DNA from: a bacterium
GTDB taxonomy: Bacteria > Patescibacteriota > Patescibacteriia > Buchananbacterales > GWA2-38-13
Direction: 5' to 3'
Assembly: GCA_030648715.1 (NCBI GenBank)
Contig: JAUSGZ010000047.1
Coordinates: forward strand, 1-33,588
Length of the DNA: 33,588 nt
Both the position numbers and the translations under genes were made by a program. Below the pieces are notes generated by a model. That model saw nothing but the letters and a program-made list of their open reading frames with translations. It did no database searches and was not told the origin of the DNA. Positions 6,941 to 13,568 of the stretch are shown here, in pieces. How positions within the stretch are numbered: the stretch's first letter is position 1; each line of letters starts with the position of its first letter.

Positions 6941-7978
6941 TCAGCGCAGGTATTTCGCCTTGGCGGCGACGTGCTCGTCGTGCGTGCGCGAGTAGATCAC
7001 GGTGCCGTCGGGCGTGGTTAAGTAGTAGAGATAGGATGACGACTCGGGATCAAGCGCGGTGCGGATGGCCGAAAGCCCCGGGTTGTTGATCGGCCCGGGC
7101 GGCAGTCCGCGATGGATGTACGTATTGTACAGGCTTTCGGTGCGTACGTCATCCAGGGTCGGGCTGGCGCGCTTTTTGCCGGTGACGTAGTTGACCGTCG
7201 CGTCGGATTGCAGCGCCATCCCGATCTCCAGTCGGCGCGCAAAGATGCCGGCGACCTTGCGGCGGTCGGGGCCATCGGGCACTTCGCGCTCGATGATGCT
7301 GGCAAACGTCAGCACCTCGTGCAGCGTTTTGCCCCGGCGGGAAATTTCCGCCCGCAGGTCGGGAGTCAGCTTGCGGCCGAAGTTGTCCAGCATCTTGCGG
7401 ACGATCGTCTCGGTGGTCGCGTCGGCATACGCCCGGTAGGTATCCGGGAACAAATAGCCCTCCAGGTCGCGGTCGGGCGGCCGGCCGTCCAGAAAGTCAT
7501 ACTCGTCCCACCAGGCGGCCTTGCGTGAAACAATGGCTAAAAACTCCTGGCGGGGCGCGACCTGCTTACTCTCCAGGTACTCGCCAAGCTCCTGGTTGCT
7601 CCAGCCCTCCACGATGGTAAGGGTGCGCTCCTCGCGCGCGGCCGGCGCGGTCAGCCGGGAAAGGACCTGCCGCAAGGTCAGGTTCTTGGGCAACCGGTAC
7701 TCCCCTGCCTGCAGCCGGTCGTCCTGGCCGGTCAGGTACGCATACGCCGCAAACATCCAGGGGTCGCGGATAAGCCCGGCCTGCTGCAGCTGCGCGGCGA
7801 TGGCCGACGAGCCTTGCCCGGGCTGGATGGTGAGATCATAAAATCCGGCGTCGCGCGACGCGGGCTGGATGAAGCGCAGCCACGCAAAGCCCGCGCTTCC
7901 CGCGACCAGCAGGGCGAAAAACAAGAGCAGCCAGCGCAACCGATGTCGGCGTCGGGACGGTGCGAAGGGGTCGGTCAT
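6941..7978 (-). CDS. mltG: Endolytic murein transglycosylase MltG
   Basis: A 345-residue YceG-like protein that cleaves nascent glycan strands at the membrane and sets glycan length. It has an N-terminal basic stretch and one membrane helix (about residues 14-34), a LysM-like region (about 46-105) and the catalytic domain. GYLFPDTYR (174-182), ASIIERE with the catalytic Glu230, SDATVNYV and the closing SLYNTYIHRGLPPGPINNPG block are all family hallmarks. The length is typical. It overlaps the upstream nucleotidyltransferase by 4 nt (ATGA) and is followed closely by the decarboxylase gene, so the three form an operon. Confidence 0.93.
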   Translation of the reverse strand: MTDPFAPSRRRHRLRWLLLFFALLVAGSAGFAWLRFIQPASRDAGFYDLTIQPGQGSSAIAAQLQQAGLIRDPWMFAAYAYLTGQDDRLQAGEYRLPKNLTLRQVLSRLTAPAAREERTLTIVEGWSNQELGEYLESKQVAPRQEFLAIVSRKAAWWDEYDFLDGRPPDRDLEGYLFPDTYRAYADATTETIVRKMLDNFGRKLTPDLRAEISRRGKTLHEVLTFASIIEREVPDGPDRRKVAGIFARRLEIGMALQSDATVNYVTGKKRASPTLDDVRTESLYNTYIHRGLPPGPINNPGLSAIRTALDPESSSYLYYLTTPDGTVIYSRTHDEHVAAKAKYLR

Positions 7979-8688
7979 AGCTCACGGCGCCGCAGCCACT
8001 CGCGCTGCACCTGCAGGTAGCGCTCCGGCGTGCCGGTATCGAACCACTGGCCTTCCCCGCGGTAGCCGTACAGCATTCCCGCTTTCGCCAACGCCGGGAA
8101 CACATCGTACTCCAGCATCGCGGACGCCTGGGGACCCAGAGCGTTGAAAATTTCCGGGCTGAAAAGATAGTACCCCGAATTGACCAAGTTGCTCGGCGCA
8201 TCCTCGCGGCGGGGCTTCTCCACGAACTCCGCGATGCGGCCTCCTTCCAACCGGGCAACCCCGTACGCGGAGGGATCGTCCACCTCGGTCAGGGCGATGG
8301 TGGCATGACCCGGATGCGACCGGTGGTAGTCGCGCATGGCGGCAAGATCCAGGGAGAACAGATTGTCGCCGTTGACGACGAAAAAATCCTCTGTCGGCAG
8401 CCGGCCCGACTCTTTGAGCATCAGCAGCGGCCCGGCGGTCCCGCGCGGCGTGGATTCATGCAAAAAACTCAGCTTGACGCCCAGGTCGCGGCCAGCGAAA
8501 TGCTCGCGCACTTTTTCTCCCAGATGGCCGGTGGAGAGCACGACCTCGTTCACGCCAGCCGCTTTTAGCAGTTCAATGACGTGTTCCAAGAGCGCCTTGC
8601 CCTGCACGGGGATAAGCACTTTGGGCAAATGATCGGTCAATGGGCGCAAACGTTCACCCTTGCCGCCGGCGAGAATGATTCCGAGCAT
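7975..8688 (-). CDS. Sugar-phosphate nucleotidyltransferase
   Basis: A 237-residue NTP_transferase domain protein. It has the nucleotide loop ILAGGKGERLRPLTDHLPK (residues 5-23), the RGTAGPL segment, VVNGDNL (the metal Asp, near residue 108), PSAYGVARLEGGRI and VEKP. These enzymes join an NTP and a hexose-1-phosphate to make an activated sugar for glycans. The length and motifs fit mannose-1-phosphate guanylyltransferase or glucose-1-phosphate thymidylyl/uridylyltransferase-like proteins with no C-terminal hexapeptide domain; the base and sugar cannot be told from sequence alone. It overlaps mltG by 4 nt. Confidence 0.88.
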   Translation of the reverse strand: MLGIILAGGKGERLRPLTDHLPKVLIPVQGKALLEHVIELLKAAGVNEVVLSTGHLGEKVREHFAGRDLGVKLSFLHESTPRGTAGPLLMLKESGRLPTEDFFVVNGDNLFSLDLAAMRDYHRSHPGHATIALTEVDDPSAYGVARLEGGRIAEFVEKPRREDAPSNLVNSGYYLFSPEIFNALGPQASAMLEYDVFPALAKAGMLYGYRGEGQWFDTGTPERYLQVQREWLRRREL

Positions 8689-8774
8689 ATAAGGAGTATT
8701 CAGTATCTGGTATTAAGGCTACACCGACCGCAACCAAACGCCACTCAATATACTAGCTACTCAATACTAAATAC

Positions 8775-9404
8775 TTACTTCCCCTTGATAAGCGGCACAA
8801 ACAGAAATCCAGGGTAAATCTTGGTCGCATACTTGTCCTTGGCGGTGCACAGGATGAGCCGCAGGTCCTCGGCCCGCGTCGGGATGACCATGCGGCCGCC
8901 AACCTTGAGCTGGGCCAGTAAGGCTGGCGGGACCTCGGCCGCGGCGGCGGCAACCTGAATTCTATCAAACGGAGCGTGCTCGGCAAGCCCCAGCGTCCCG
9001 TCGCCGCATACCATCGTCACGTTGGCATACCCGTACTTGGCGACGTTGCCCTGCCCGAACCGCTGCAGGTCCGGGATGCGCTCCACCGCATAGACGCGCC
9101 CGCTCGGACCGACCAGGTGCGCCAAAAGCGCGGTCGACCAGCCCGAACCCGAACCGACGTCCAGCACACGCTGGCCGGGCTGCACCTCAAGCAATTGCAG
9201 CATGAACGCGACGGTCATCGGCTGCGAAATGGTCTGCCCGTCCCCAATGGGCAACGGAGCGTTGACCGCGGACTCCATTTCCATCCCTGGAGGCAAAAAA
9301 TCCTCCCGCCGCACCCGGCGGAAGGCCTGCTGCAGCGCCGGGTCGGAAAGGTACCCTTCGGAGGCGAGCGCATCCACCAGACGGTCGTAGGGCAATTTAC
9401 CCAT
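8775..9404 (-). CDS. pcm: Protein-L-isoaspartate O-methyltransferase
   Basis: A 209-residue SAM-dependent methyltransferase that starts repair of isoaspartyl damage in proteins. It shows the family pattern: RREDFLPPG near residue 35, PLPIGDGQTISQPMTVAFML (49-68), VLDVGSGSGWSTALLA (SAM motif I), GDGTLG and a C-terminal LKVGGRMVIPT. In the post-II motif the usual DRIxVTAA appears as DRIQVAAAAAEVP. ATG 9404 gives the conserved start; the open frame runs far upstream without similarity. Half of a 16-bp inverted repeat ends one nucleotide upstream of this ATG and may cover its ribosome binding site. Confidence 0.88.
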   Translation of the reverse strand: MGKLPYDRLVDALASEGYLSDPALQQAFRRVRREDFLPPGMEMESAVNAPLPIGDGQTISQPMTVAFMLQLLEVQPGQRVLDVGSGSGWSTALLAHLVGPSGRVYAVERIPDLQRFGQGNVAKYGYANVTMVCGDGTLGLAEHAPFDRIQVAAAAAEVPPALLAQLKVGGRMVIPTRAEDLRLILCTAKDKYATKIYPGFLFVPLIKGK

Positions 9405-9405
9405 A

Positions 9406-9507
9406 CCCCGTAGGACAACGGTCAAATACGTATCCTCGTGTAACCAACGATAATAGTTTTTTGTCCTTTTGCTTCCGCCCTCCCTGGCAGTCCGTTGTAC
9501 TACGGGG
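9406..9507 (-). promoter_or_regulatory. Inverted repeat spanning the uppP stop and the pcm start
   Basis: The 16-nt arms 9406-9421 and 9492-9507 are reverse complements except at one position, separated by 70 nt. On the minus-strand transcript the 3' arm ends in CCTACGGGG just before the pcm ATG, so pairing would hide the only Shine-Dalgarno-like G run. The 5' arm covers the uppP stop codon. Either a translational switch or a recombination scar is possible. Confidence 0.45.
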
Positions 9508-10321
9508 CATAGGGGGTAAGCCAAGGCAATAGAAGGAGCAGCGCACCGGCGAGGGCCAAACGATAGTAGGCGAAAATGTTGAGCGGTGCGCGTTTTACAA
9601 AGCGGAGCAAAAACCCTATCGCCCACCAGCCCGACACCAGCGCGGCAATGAAGCCTACCGCCAACGGCAATAGCGCGTCCAGCGGCAGCGCACCAGCCGC
9701 CGAGAGCTTCTTAGCCCCGGCGCCCAGCATTATGGGGACCGACAGGAGGAACGAGAACCGCGTAGCCGCCTCGCGCTGCAACCCTTGCCGCAACCCTGCT
9801 ATAATGGTGATACCCGAACGTGAAACGCCAGGTATTAGGGCCAAGGCCTGGGCAAATCCGATGGCGAGCGCATCGGGCGCCCCGACCGAGGCCAAGGCGC
9901 GGGTCGGGCGCAGGTAACGCTCGGCCGCAAGCATCAAGACGGCAACCACGGCCAGGGCCACGGCCACGCTCCCGACGCCGCGGAACGTTGACGTCAGCCA
10001 GTCCTCGCCCAGCGCCCCCGCCAGCGCCGCGGGCACGGAACCCAGCAGCAGCAGCCATCCGAACCGCGCGTCCGGGGACCACGGGCCGCGCCGCAGGAGA
10101 TGCCGCGCCCATGCCCGAACGATTCCCAGCAGCTCCTGGCGGAAAAATCCGACCACGACGATCGCCGTCGCCATGTGGAGCATGACGTCGAATGCGACGT
10201 CATCGTCCGCGGAAAATCCCGTCAGCGCGTGCAGCAGTACCAGGTGCCCGGAACTGGACACCGGCAGAAATTCGGTCAGCCCCTGCACCAACCCGGCCAA
10301 TGCCGCAAAGAGAATATTCAT
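9500..10321 (-). CDS. uppP: Undecaprenyl-diphosphatase UppP/BacA
   Basis: A 273-residue integral membrane protein that dephosphorylates undecaprenyl diphosphate so that the lipid carrier can be reused in cell wall synthesis. Both signature regions are present: GLTEFLPVSSSGH (residues 14-26) and PGVSRSGITIIAGL (164-177), with the catalytic Glu17, Ser and Arg residues. The many hydrophobic segments and the length are typical of the family. It diverges from the DUF212 gene with only 20 nt between start codons. Confidence 0.95.
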   Translation of the reverse strand: MNILFAALAGLVQGLTEFLPVSSSGHLVLLHALTGFSADDDVAFDVMLHMATAIVVVGFFRQELLGIVRAWARHLLRRGPWSPDARFGWLLLLGSVPAALAGALGEDWLTSTFRGVGSVAVALAVVAVLMLAAERYLRPTRALASVGAPDALAIGFAQALALIPGVSRSGITIIAGLRQGLQREAATRFSFLLSVPIMLGAGAKKLSAAGALPLDALLPLAVGFIAALVSGWWAIGFLLRFVKRAPLNIFAYYRLALAGALLLLLPWLTPYAP

Positions 10322-10341
10322 TCGCGTAGCGTTGCAACCCT

Positions 10342-10776
10342 ATGGGGTATACCCCACTCATCATCCCGCTCATCGTCGCGGTCCTGGCCCAGATCGTCAA
10401 ACTCTCGGTGGACAAGATCAAGGGCAACCTGAATTTGAAAAACATCTGGCTGTCGTACGGCGGCATGCCCTCGGCGCATACCGCGTTCGCAGTGTCGGCG
10501 GTGACCGTCGCCGGGCTGTGGGAGGGCTGGGACTCGCCGCTCTTCGCGGTCAGCACCGTCTTCACGCTCATCATTATGCGCGACGCGGTGACCTTCCGCA
10601 ACTACATGGGACAGCAGGGCCGCCTCTTCAACGCGCTGATAGAGAAACTTCCGCCCACCCAGCGCCCCGGACTCCCCCGCTTCATGGAACGCGTCGGCCA
10701 CACGGTCGGCGAGGTGGCGACCGGCGCGGTCTTTGGGGTCGTCGTGACGCTGCTGCTCGACCGGCTGTTGCAGTAG
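10342..10776 (+). CDS. DUF212/YuiD family PAP2-related membrane protein
   Basis: A 144-residue protein of the divergent acid phosphatase/vanadium haloperoxidase-related family. GGMPSAHTA (residues 41-49), IIMRDAVTFR with the Asp-Ala-x-x-x-Arg pattern (77-86) and GHTVGEVATGAVFG (118-131) are the family's conserved blocks, and four hydrophobic segments are visible. The usual MRDAxGxR has Thr in place of Gly. The family is thought to be a lipid phosphatase relative, but its substrate is unknown. The position back to back with uppP suggests a linked role in lipid carrier metabolism. The start codon is 20 nt from the uppP start and lacks a Shine-Dalgarno sequence, so a leaderless mRNA is possible. 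Confidence 0.85.
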   Translation: MGYTPLIIPLIVAVLAQIVKLSVDKIKGNLNLKNIWLSYGGMPSAHTAFAVSAVTVAGLWEGWDSPLFAVSTVFTLIIMRDAVTFRNYMGQQGRLFNALIEKLPPTQRPGLPRFMERVGHTVGEVATGAVFGVVVTLLLDRLLQ

Positions 10777-10787
10777 CCCGCGCAGGC

Positions 10788-10816
10788 TTGACTTTTCAAT
10801 ATCCCTTGAGTACCAT
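10788..10816 (+). promoter_or_regulatory. Promoter of small membrane protein 1
   Basis: TTGACT (10788-10793), a 17-nt spacer and TACCAT (10811-10816). It starts 12 nt after the DUF212 stop codon and would give a leader of roughly 58 nt. Confidence 0.6.
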
Positions 10817-10880
10817 CCGAACAGTTATTGAACATTTCACTCCGCTCCATCGCCCTGCCTAACGCAGGAGAAAGGTTCCC

Positions 10881-11168
10881 ATGGCGGAAATGAATGCTGA
10901 AACGCCGGAGCAGACGGCCCGCAGCGTCGCCACCCAGGAAGCGCTTAACGTTTGGGCAACGGCAGGCGCAATCATTTTCCTCCTGGCAGCAGTATGTTTT
11001 TGCAGCGCAATCGTTGTTGCTACTGTACGAGGCAACATCGAGACGGCGCTCTTCGCGGGTGGCGGGTTTCTGTCGCTCCTTCTTTTTTTTGTCACACGTA
11101 CCTGCGACACTCTGGCAGAGGAAAAAGACCAACAGCGCGCGAACGACGCAGCCCTTCCCGCCGACTAG
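10881..11168 (+). CDS. Small two-helix membrane protein, paralogue 1
   Basis: A 95-residue protein with an acidic N-terminus (MAEMNAETPEQTA), a hydrophobic helix at about residues 25-48, a short basic turn (RGN) and a second helix at about 54-72 that contains ETALFAGGGF, then a charged C-terminal tail. I do not recognise the family. It shares AIVVA, ETALFAGGGF-like and the overall plan with the next gene, so they are paralogues. A good ribosome binding site (AGGAGAAAGG) lies 5 nt upstream of the ATG. It has its own promoter and terminator. Confidence 0.75.
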   Translation: MAEMNAETPEQTARSVATQEALNVWATAGAIIFLLAAVCFCSAIVVATVRGNIETALFAGGGFLSLLLFFVTRTCDTLAEEKDQQRANDAALPAD

Positions 11169-11191
11169 GCTCACTTGCCTCCATTCCTGCT

Positions 11192-11223
11192 CCCCCCTCG
11201 AGTTCCGCTCGGGGGATTTTTTT
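11192..11223 (+). terminator. Terminator of small membrane protein 1, fused to the next promoter
   Basis: CCCC-T-CGAG pairs with CTCG-GGGG around TTCCG, followed by A and seven T. The last two T are also the first two bases of the next TTGACA box. Confidence 0.8.
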
Positions 11224-11250
11224 GACAAAATGGCACTGCCGGCATAGACT
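11222..11250 (+). promoter_or_regulatory. Promoter of small membrane protein 2
   Basis: TTGACA (11222-11227), a 17-nt spacer and TAGACT (11245-11250). The -35 box overlaps the T run of the preceding terminator. Confidence 0.7.
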
Positions 11251-11305
11251 GCCACCGTCAGTAATAAAATCGCTCATTTTACCCCGCCGAGGCGGGAGAA
11301 AGGCA

Positions 11306-11386
11306 ATGCCGTGGATGAATCTCGCAGAGCCCAGGATCATGGTTCTCTGGATCCCATGGATGACCCTGTCCATGGTCCGCGATTAA
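11306..11386 (+). CDS. Possible 26-codon leader ORF coupled to the next gene
   Basis: ATG 11306 follows GGGAGAAAGG at a distance of 2 nt and opens a 26-codon frame (MPWMNLAEPRIMVLW...). Its TAA stop overlaps the ATG of the next gene as TAATG, the form seen in translational coupling. A competing reading is that the same ribosome binding site serves GTG 11311, in frame with the membrane protein, which would add 25 residues to it. The paralogue has no such extension, which favours the leader-ORF reading. Confidence 0.3.
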   Translation: MPWMNLAEPRIMVLWIPWMTLSMVRD

Positions 11387-11682
11387 TGGCGGAGCGCATC
11401 AGGAAAGCCAAGGAGGAGATCGATCGGCCCCGCGTTCAGCATGAGGCGGCGATGGCTCGAGATGGCAAAAGAGCCGTCATTTGGTGCACCGCAGCGCAAG
11501 CGCTACTGATCGCGGCAATTGTCGTGGCCCTGGTGAAAGCGAACTATGAGGTTGCCCTCTTCGCCGGCGGCGGGTTTTGCTGCCCCTGGTTCTACCTCTT
11601 CGCCCGCATCCTGGACCGGCGCTGGATGCGCGGGCCAAGCGCCGCTGATGAACCGCCACACCACCCGGACGGCAACGGATAG
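11386..11682 (+). CDS. Small two-helix membrane protein, paralogue 2
   Basis: With ATG 11386 this is a 98-residue protein close in length to its paralogue at 10881 and beginning with the same MAE. A charged N-terminal part (MAERIRKAKEEIDRP) is followed by a helix (about residues 29-51, AVIWCTAAQALLIAAIVVAL), a Lys-Ala-Asn turn and a second helix beginning EVALFAGGGF (about 55-76), then a His/Pro-rich tail. GTG 11311 is an alternative start. Function unknown; the shared ALFAGGGF motif and twin layout suggest that the two proteins do similar work in the membrane or form a heteromer. Confidence 0.7.
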   Translation: MAERIRKAKEEIDRPRVQHEAAMARDGKRAVIWCTAAQALLIAAIVVALVKANYEVALFAGGGFCCPWFYLFARILDRRWMRGPSAADEPPHHPDGNG

Positions 11683-11714
11683 TTTGCCCTTAAATCCCAA
11701 CGTCAATTTCCCAC

Positions 11715-11748
11715 TCCCCGACCAACCGGCCGGGGAATCTTTTTATTT
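11715..11748 (+). terminator. Terminator of small membrane protein 2
   Basis: TCCCCG pairs with CGGGGA around a 10-nt loop, followed by ATCTTTTTATTT. The T run overlaps the stop codon of the convergent fpg gene at 11743. Confidence 0.75.
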
Positions 11749-12603
11749 CTGGCAGCGCGGGCAATAGTGCGTGCCGCGCTGGCCGACGACCGTTTTGACG
11801 ATGGGGCTATGGCACCGCTTGCACGGCTTCCCTTTCCGGCCATACACGTTGAGGAATGGCGCCATGTACCCGGATTGCCCGTTGACCCGCCGGTAGGTAT
11901 CCTGGGTCGTTCCCTTATGACGCAGGGCCAGCCGCAGCACGCGCGGGATGCAGCGGTAGAGTATTTTCAGATCGCCCTCGCGAATCGTGCGCACGCGGCG
12001 GGTCGGGCGCAAGCGGGCGCAAAAACAGCTCTCATCGGCGTAGATGTTGCCGACCCCCGCGATGCGCTCGGCATCCATCAGCACCTGCTTGATTTCCCGG
12101 TTGGGATAGCGATGCACGGCGCGCGCGAATGCCCCCCAGGTGTACGCGCCCGATAACGGCTCCATGCCGAGGTGGGCCGTCATCGCATGCAGGCCGTCGG
12201 CATCCACCAGCTTCACCCATCCGAACTTGCGCTGGTCGTTGAAGTACAGCGTGCCGCCGCCGCGGAAACGGAAAATGACGTGCGTGAATTTGTTCGGGAG
12301 CACGCCGAGATTGGGAATGGGATGCCCACCGGACACCGTACGGCCGGACTTGGCCGCAAAGACCAACTGGCCCGTCATTTTCAAATGGAACACCAGGTAC
12401 CGCTGCCCCGACAGCACGCAGACCAGCATCTTGGCTCTCCGCTTGACCGCCAGGACCCTACGCCCGGAAAGCCCTTGCCGCAGCGCGGCCGCCGACGGAT
12501 GCGCCATCTTGGGCACGCACACCTCCACCGCCCGCACGGTCTGCCCCCGCAGACGGAGCTGAAGTTCGCGACGAATGGTTTCCACTTCCGGCAATTCCGG
12601 CAT
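11743..12603 (-). CDS. mutM: Formamidopyrimidine-DNA glycosylase
   Basis: A 286-residue DNA repair enzyme that removes 8-oxoguanine and formamidopyrimidines and cuts the abasic site. The N-terminus MPELPEVETIRREL provides the catalytic Pro2 and Glu3. KRRAKMLVC near residue 55 holds the conserved Lys, VGNIYADESCFCARLRP the helix-two-turn-helix region, and the C-terminus has the zinc finger CKRCH...YCPRC. Length is typical. It is a single gene, convergent with the small membrane proteins. It fits functionally with the MTH1-like Nudix enzyme at 17161, which removes 8-oxo-dGTP from the pool. Confidence 0.95.
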   Translation of the reverse strand: MPELPEVETIRRELQLRLRGQTVRAVEVCVPKMAHPSAAALRQGLSGRRVLAVKRRAKMLVCVLSGQRYLVFHLKMTGQLVFAAKSGRTVSGGHPIPNLGVLPNKFTHVIFRFRGGGTLYFNDQRKFGWVKLVDADGLHAMTAHLGMEPLSGAYTWGAFARAVHRYPNREIKQVLMDAERIAGVGNIYADESCFCARLRPTRRVRTIREGDLKILYRCIPRVLRLALRHKGTTQDTYRRVNGQSGYMAPFLNVYGRKGKPCKRCHSPIVKTVVGQRGTHYCPRCQK

Positions 12604-12682
12604 AGGCGTGATCGTTTGCCCCCCGATTTTTCGCGTGCTACGTTTATTCTACCCGTTCCCCTTGCCAGCAAAAAATGGATGA

Positions 12683-12828
12683 GGGGTGTTTCCGGGGCAC
12701 TTGACCAGCCGTTTGGCTGGATACCCTCAGGGCCTGGAAGCTGGCAACGTCAATATCCGCAGAGGCGATTTGGCGCCGGGGAACATATGGGTGGGGTGTA
12801 ACGCATGTAGCGAAACACCCCTTTTTTT
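12683..12828 (+). ncRNA. Candidate structured RNA B with alternative terminator pairing
   Basis: No convincing coding sequence is seen here. A perfect hairpin CCAGCC-GTTT-GGCTGG (12705-12720) lies near the 5' side, and an intrinsic terminator GGGGTGT/ACACCCC (12793-12799 with 12815-12821) plus seven T lies at the 3' end. GGGGTGTTTC at 12683-12692 is a perfect 10-nt complement of GAAACACCCC (12812-12821), the terminator's 3' arm, so the two pairings exclude each other. The promoter is unclear: TTGACC at 12701 and TACCCT at 12722 are 15 nt apart and overlap the hairpin, so a start upstream of 12683 is possible. Confidence 0.45.
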
Positions 12829-12878
12829 AGCCCAACCATTTTCCACAAGTTCTCCACCGTTCATCCACCGCCGAACCG

Positions 12879-12907
12879 TTGACCCTCCAAACGCCCGGGC
12901 GTACCCT
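12879..12907 (+). promoter_or_regulatory. Promoter of candidate RNA C
   Basis: TTGACC (12879-12884), a 17-nt spacer and TACCCT (12902-12907). Predicted start near 12914. Confidence 0.6.
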
Positions 12908-12913
12908 GCGTGC

Positions 12914-13150
12914 AGATGATGTTCCGGTTACCGGGTAGTGTGGAGGCGACGAACGTTTTTCGCGGCGGTGGCAGCCCTCGGGCTTACACAAACTCCGCGG
13001 ACTCTGTTCGCACATCGTCGGCTCGCTCAGAGCGTATCGCGCCCGCGAACGCGGGGATACCTATCGGCGAAGCCCGTTTCGCCTCACAAGGCGCCGCCCG
13101 CGCCGACCATCATCGAGGGGCCCAGGCACTGCTTGCGGCCCTTTTTCTTT
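12914..13150 (+). ncRNA. Candidate structured RNA C
   Basis: A ~235-nt unit with promoter and terminator. GATGATG (12915-12921) pairs with CATCATC (13108-13114) and GTCGGC (13017-13022) with GCCGAC (13102-13107), giving a continuous 3' strand that closes two nested domains. Hairpins include CCGG-TTA-CCGG (12924-12934), CGCT-CAG-AGCG (13024-13034), CCCGC-GAAC-GCGGG (13042-13055) and GGCGAA/TTCGCC (13066-13083). The terminator is GGGCC/GGCCC at 13118-13141 plus T-rich sequence. An 82-codon frame crosses it but has no Shine-Dalgarno sequence and no family-like content. The first transcribed bases resemble those of RNA D. No known RNA family is recognised. Confidence 0.5.
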
Positions 13151-13154
13151 TACC

Positions 13155-13184
13155 TTGACAACTGCGGACGTCTCGGCCTAAGGT
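13155..13184 (+). promoter_or_regulatory. Promoter of candidate RNA D
   Basis: TTGACA (13155-13160), an 18-nt spacer and TAAGGT (13179-13184). It begins a few bases after the T-rich tail of RNA C. Confidence 0.6.
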
Positions 13185-13190
13185 ATCGGG

Positions 13191-13482
13191 CAGATGGTGT
13201 TCTTTCCACGAATGTCGCCGTCGGTAACTTGCGGGTCGGCTGGCAGAGGCAGCGACGCTGCGCCTGCTGGGCGCATGAGAGGGCGTTGCCGCCATCCGTG
13301 CTGCCTTGGCGAATCCTAGGTTTCGTCGGCTGATCCACCCGCTCTCTGGTGGGCCACACGGCGCCGGGGTTACTTCGCCCCCGGCATCTCAGCAACCGAC
13401 CGAGTTGCTCTCTGCGATATTCAACGTATCGAACATTGTCGGAGGGGCCGCTTTTCACAACTCACGGCCCCTCTTTTTCTTT
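13191..13482 (+). ncRNA. Candidate structured RNA D
   Basis: A ~290-nt unit that starts with GCAGATGGTGTTC, almost the same as the start of RNA C (GCAGATGATGTTC). Hairpins are GCAGC-GAC-GCTGC (13249-13261), CCACC/GGTGG (13335-13352), GCCGGGG/CCCCGGC (13363-13385), AGCAAC/GTTGCT (13391-13409) and CGATA/TATCG (13415-13431). It ends in a strong terminator AGGGGCCG/CGGCCCCT (13443-13472) with a T run. No protein-coding frame is convincing. Long-range closing pairs are less clear than in the other units. Confidence 0.45.
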
Positions 13483-13568
13483 GTCTGGAAATTGACCGCG
13501 AGACCCCCCCCGCAGCAGCGCCGCAGAGCCAGCTACTTAACTACCGCCCTTCCGACTACCCACTCACC

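Noticed and set aside
12701-12727. TTGACC and TACCCT as the promoter of unit B
   Set aside because: The spacer is only 15 nt and the boxes overlap a perfect hairpin, so the match may be fortuitous; it was not listed as a promoter.
12910-13158. An 82-codon frame inside candidate RNA C
   Set aside because: It starts at the predicted transcription start with no Shine-Dalgarno sequence, ends in the terminator and has no protein-like hydrophobic pattern or similarity; the RNA folding explains the region better. A leaderless small protein is not fully excluded.
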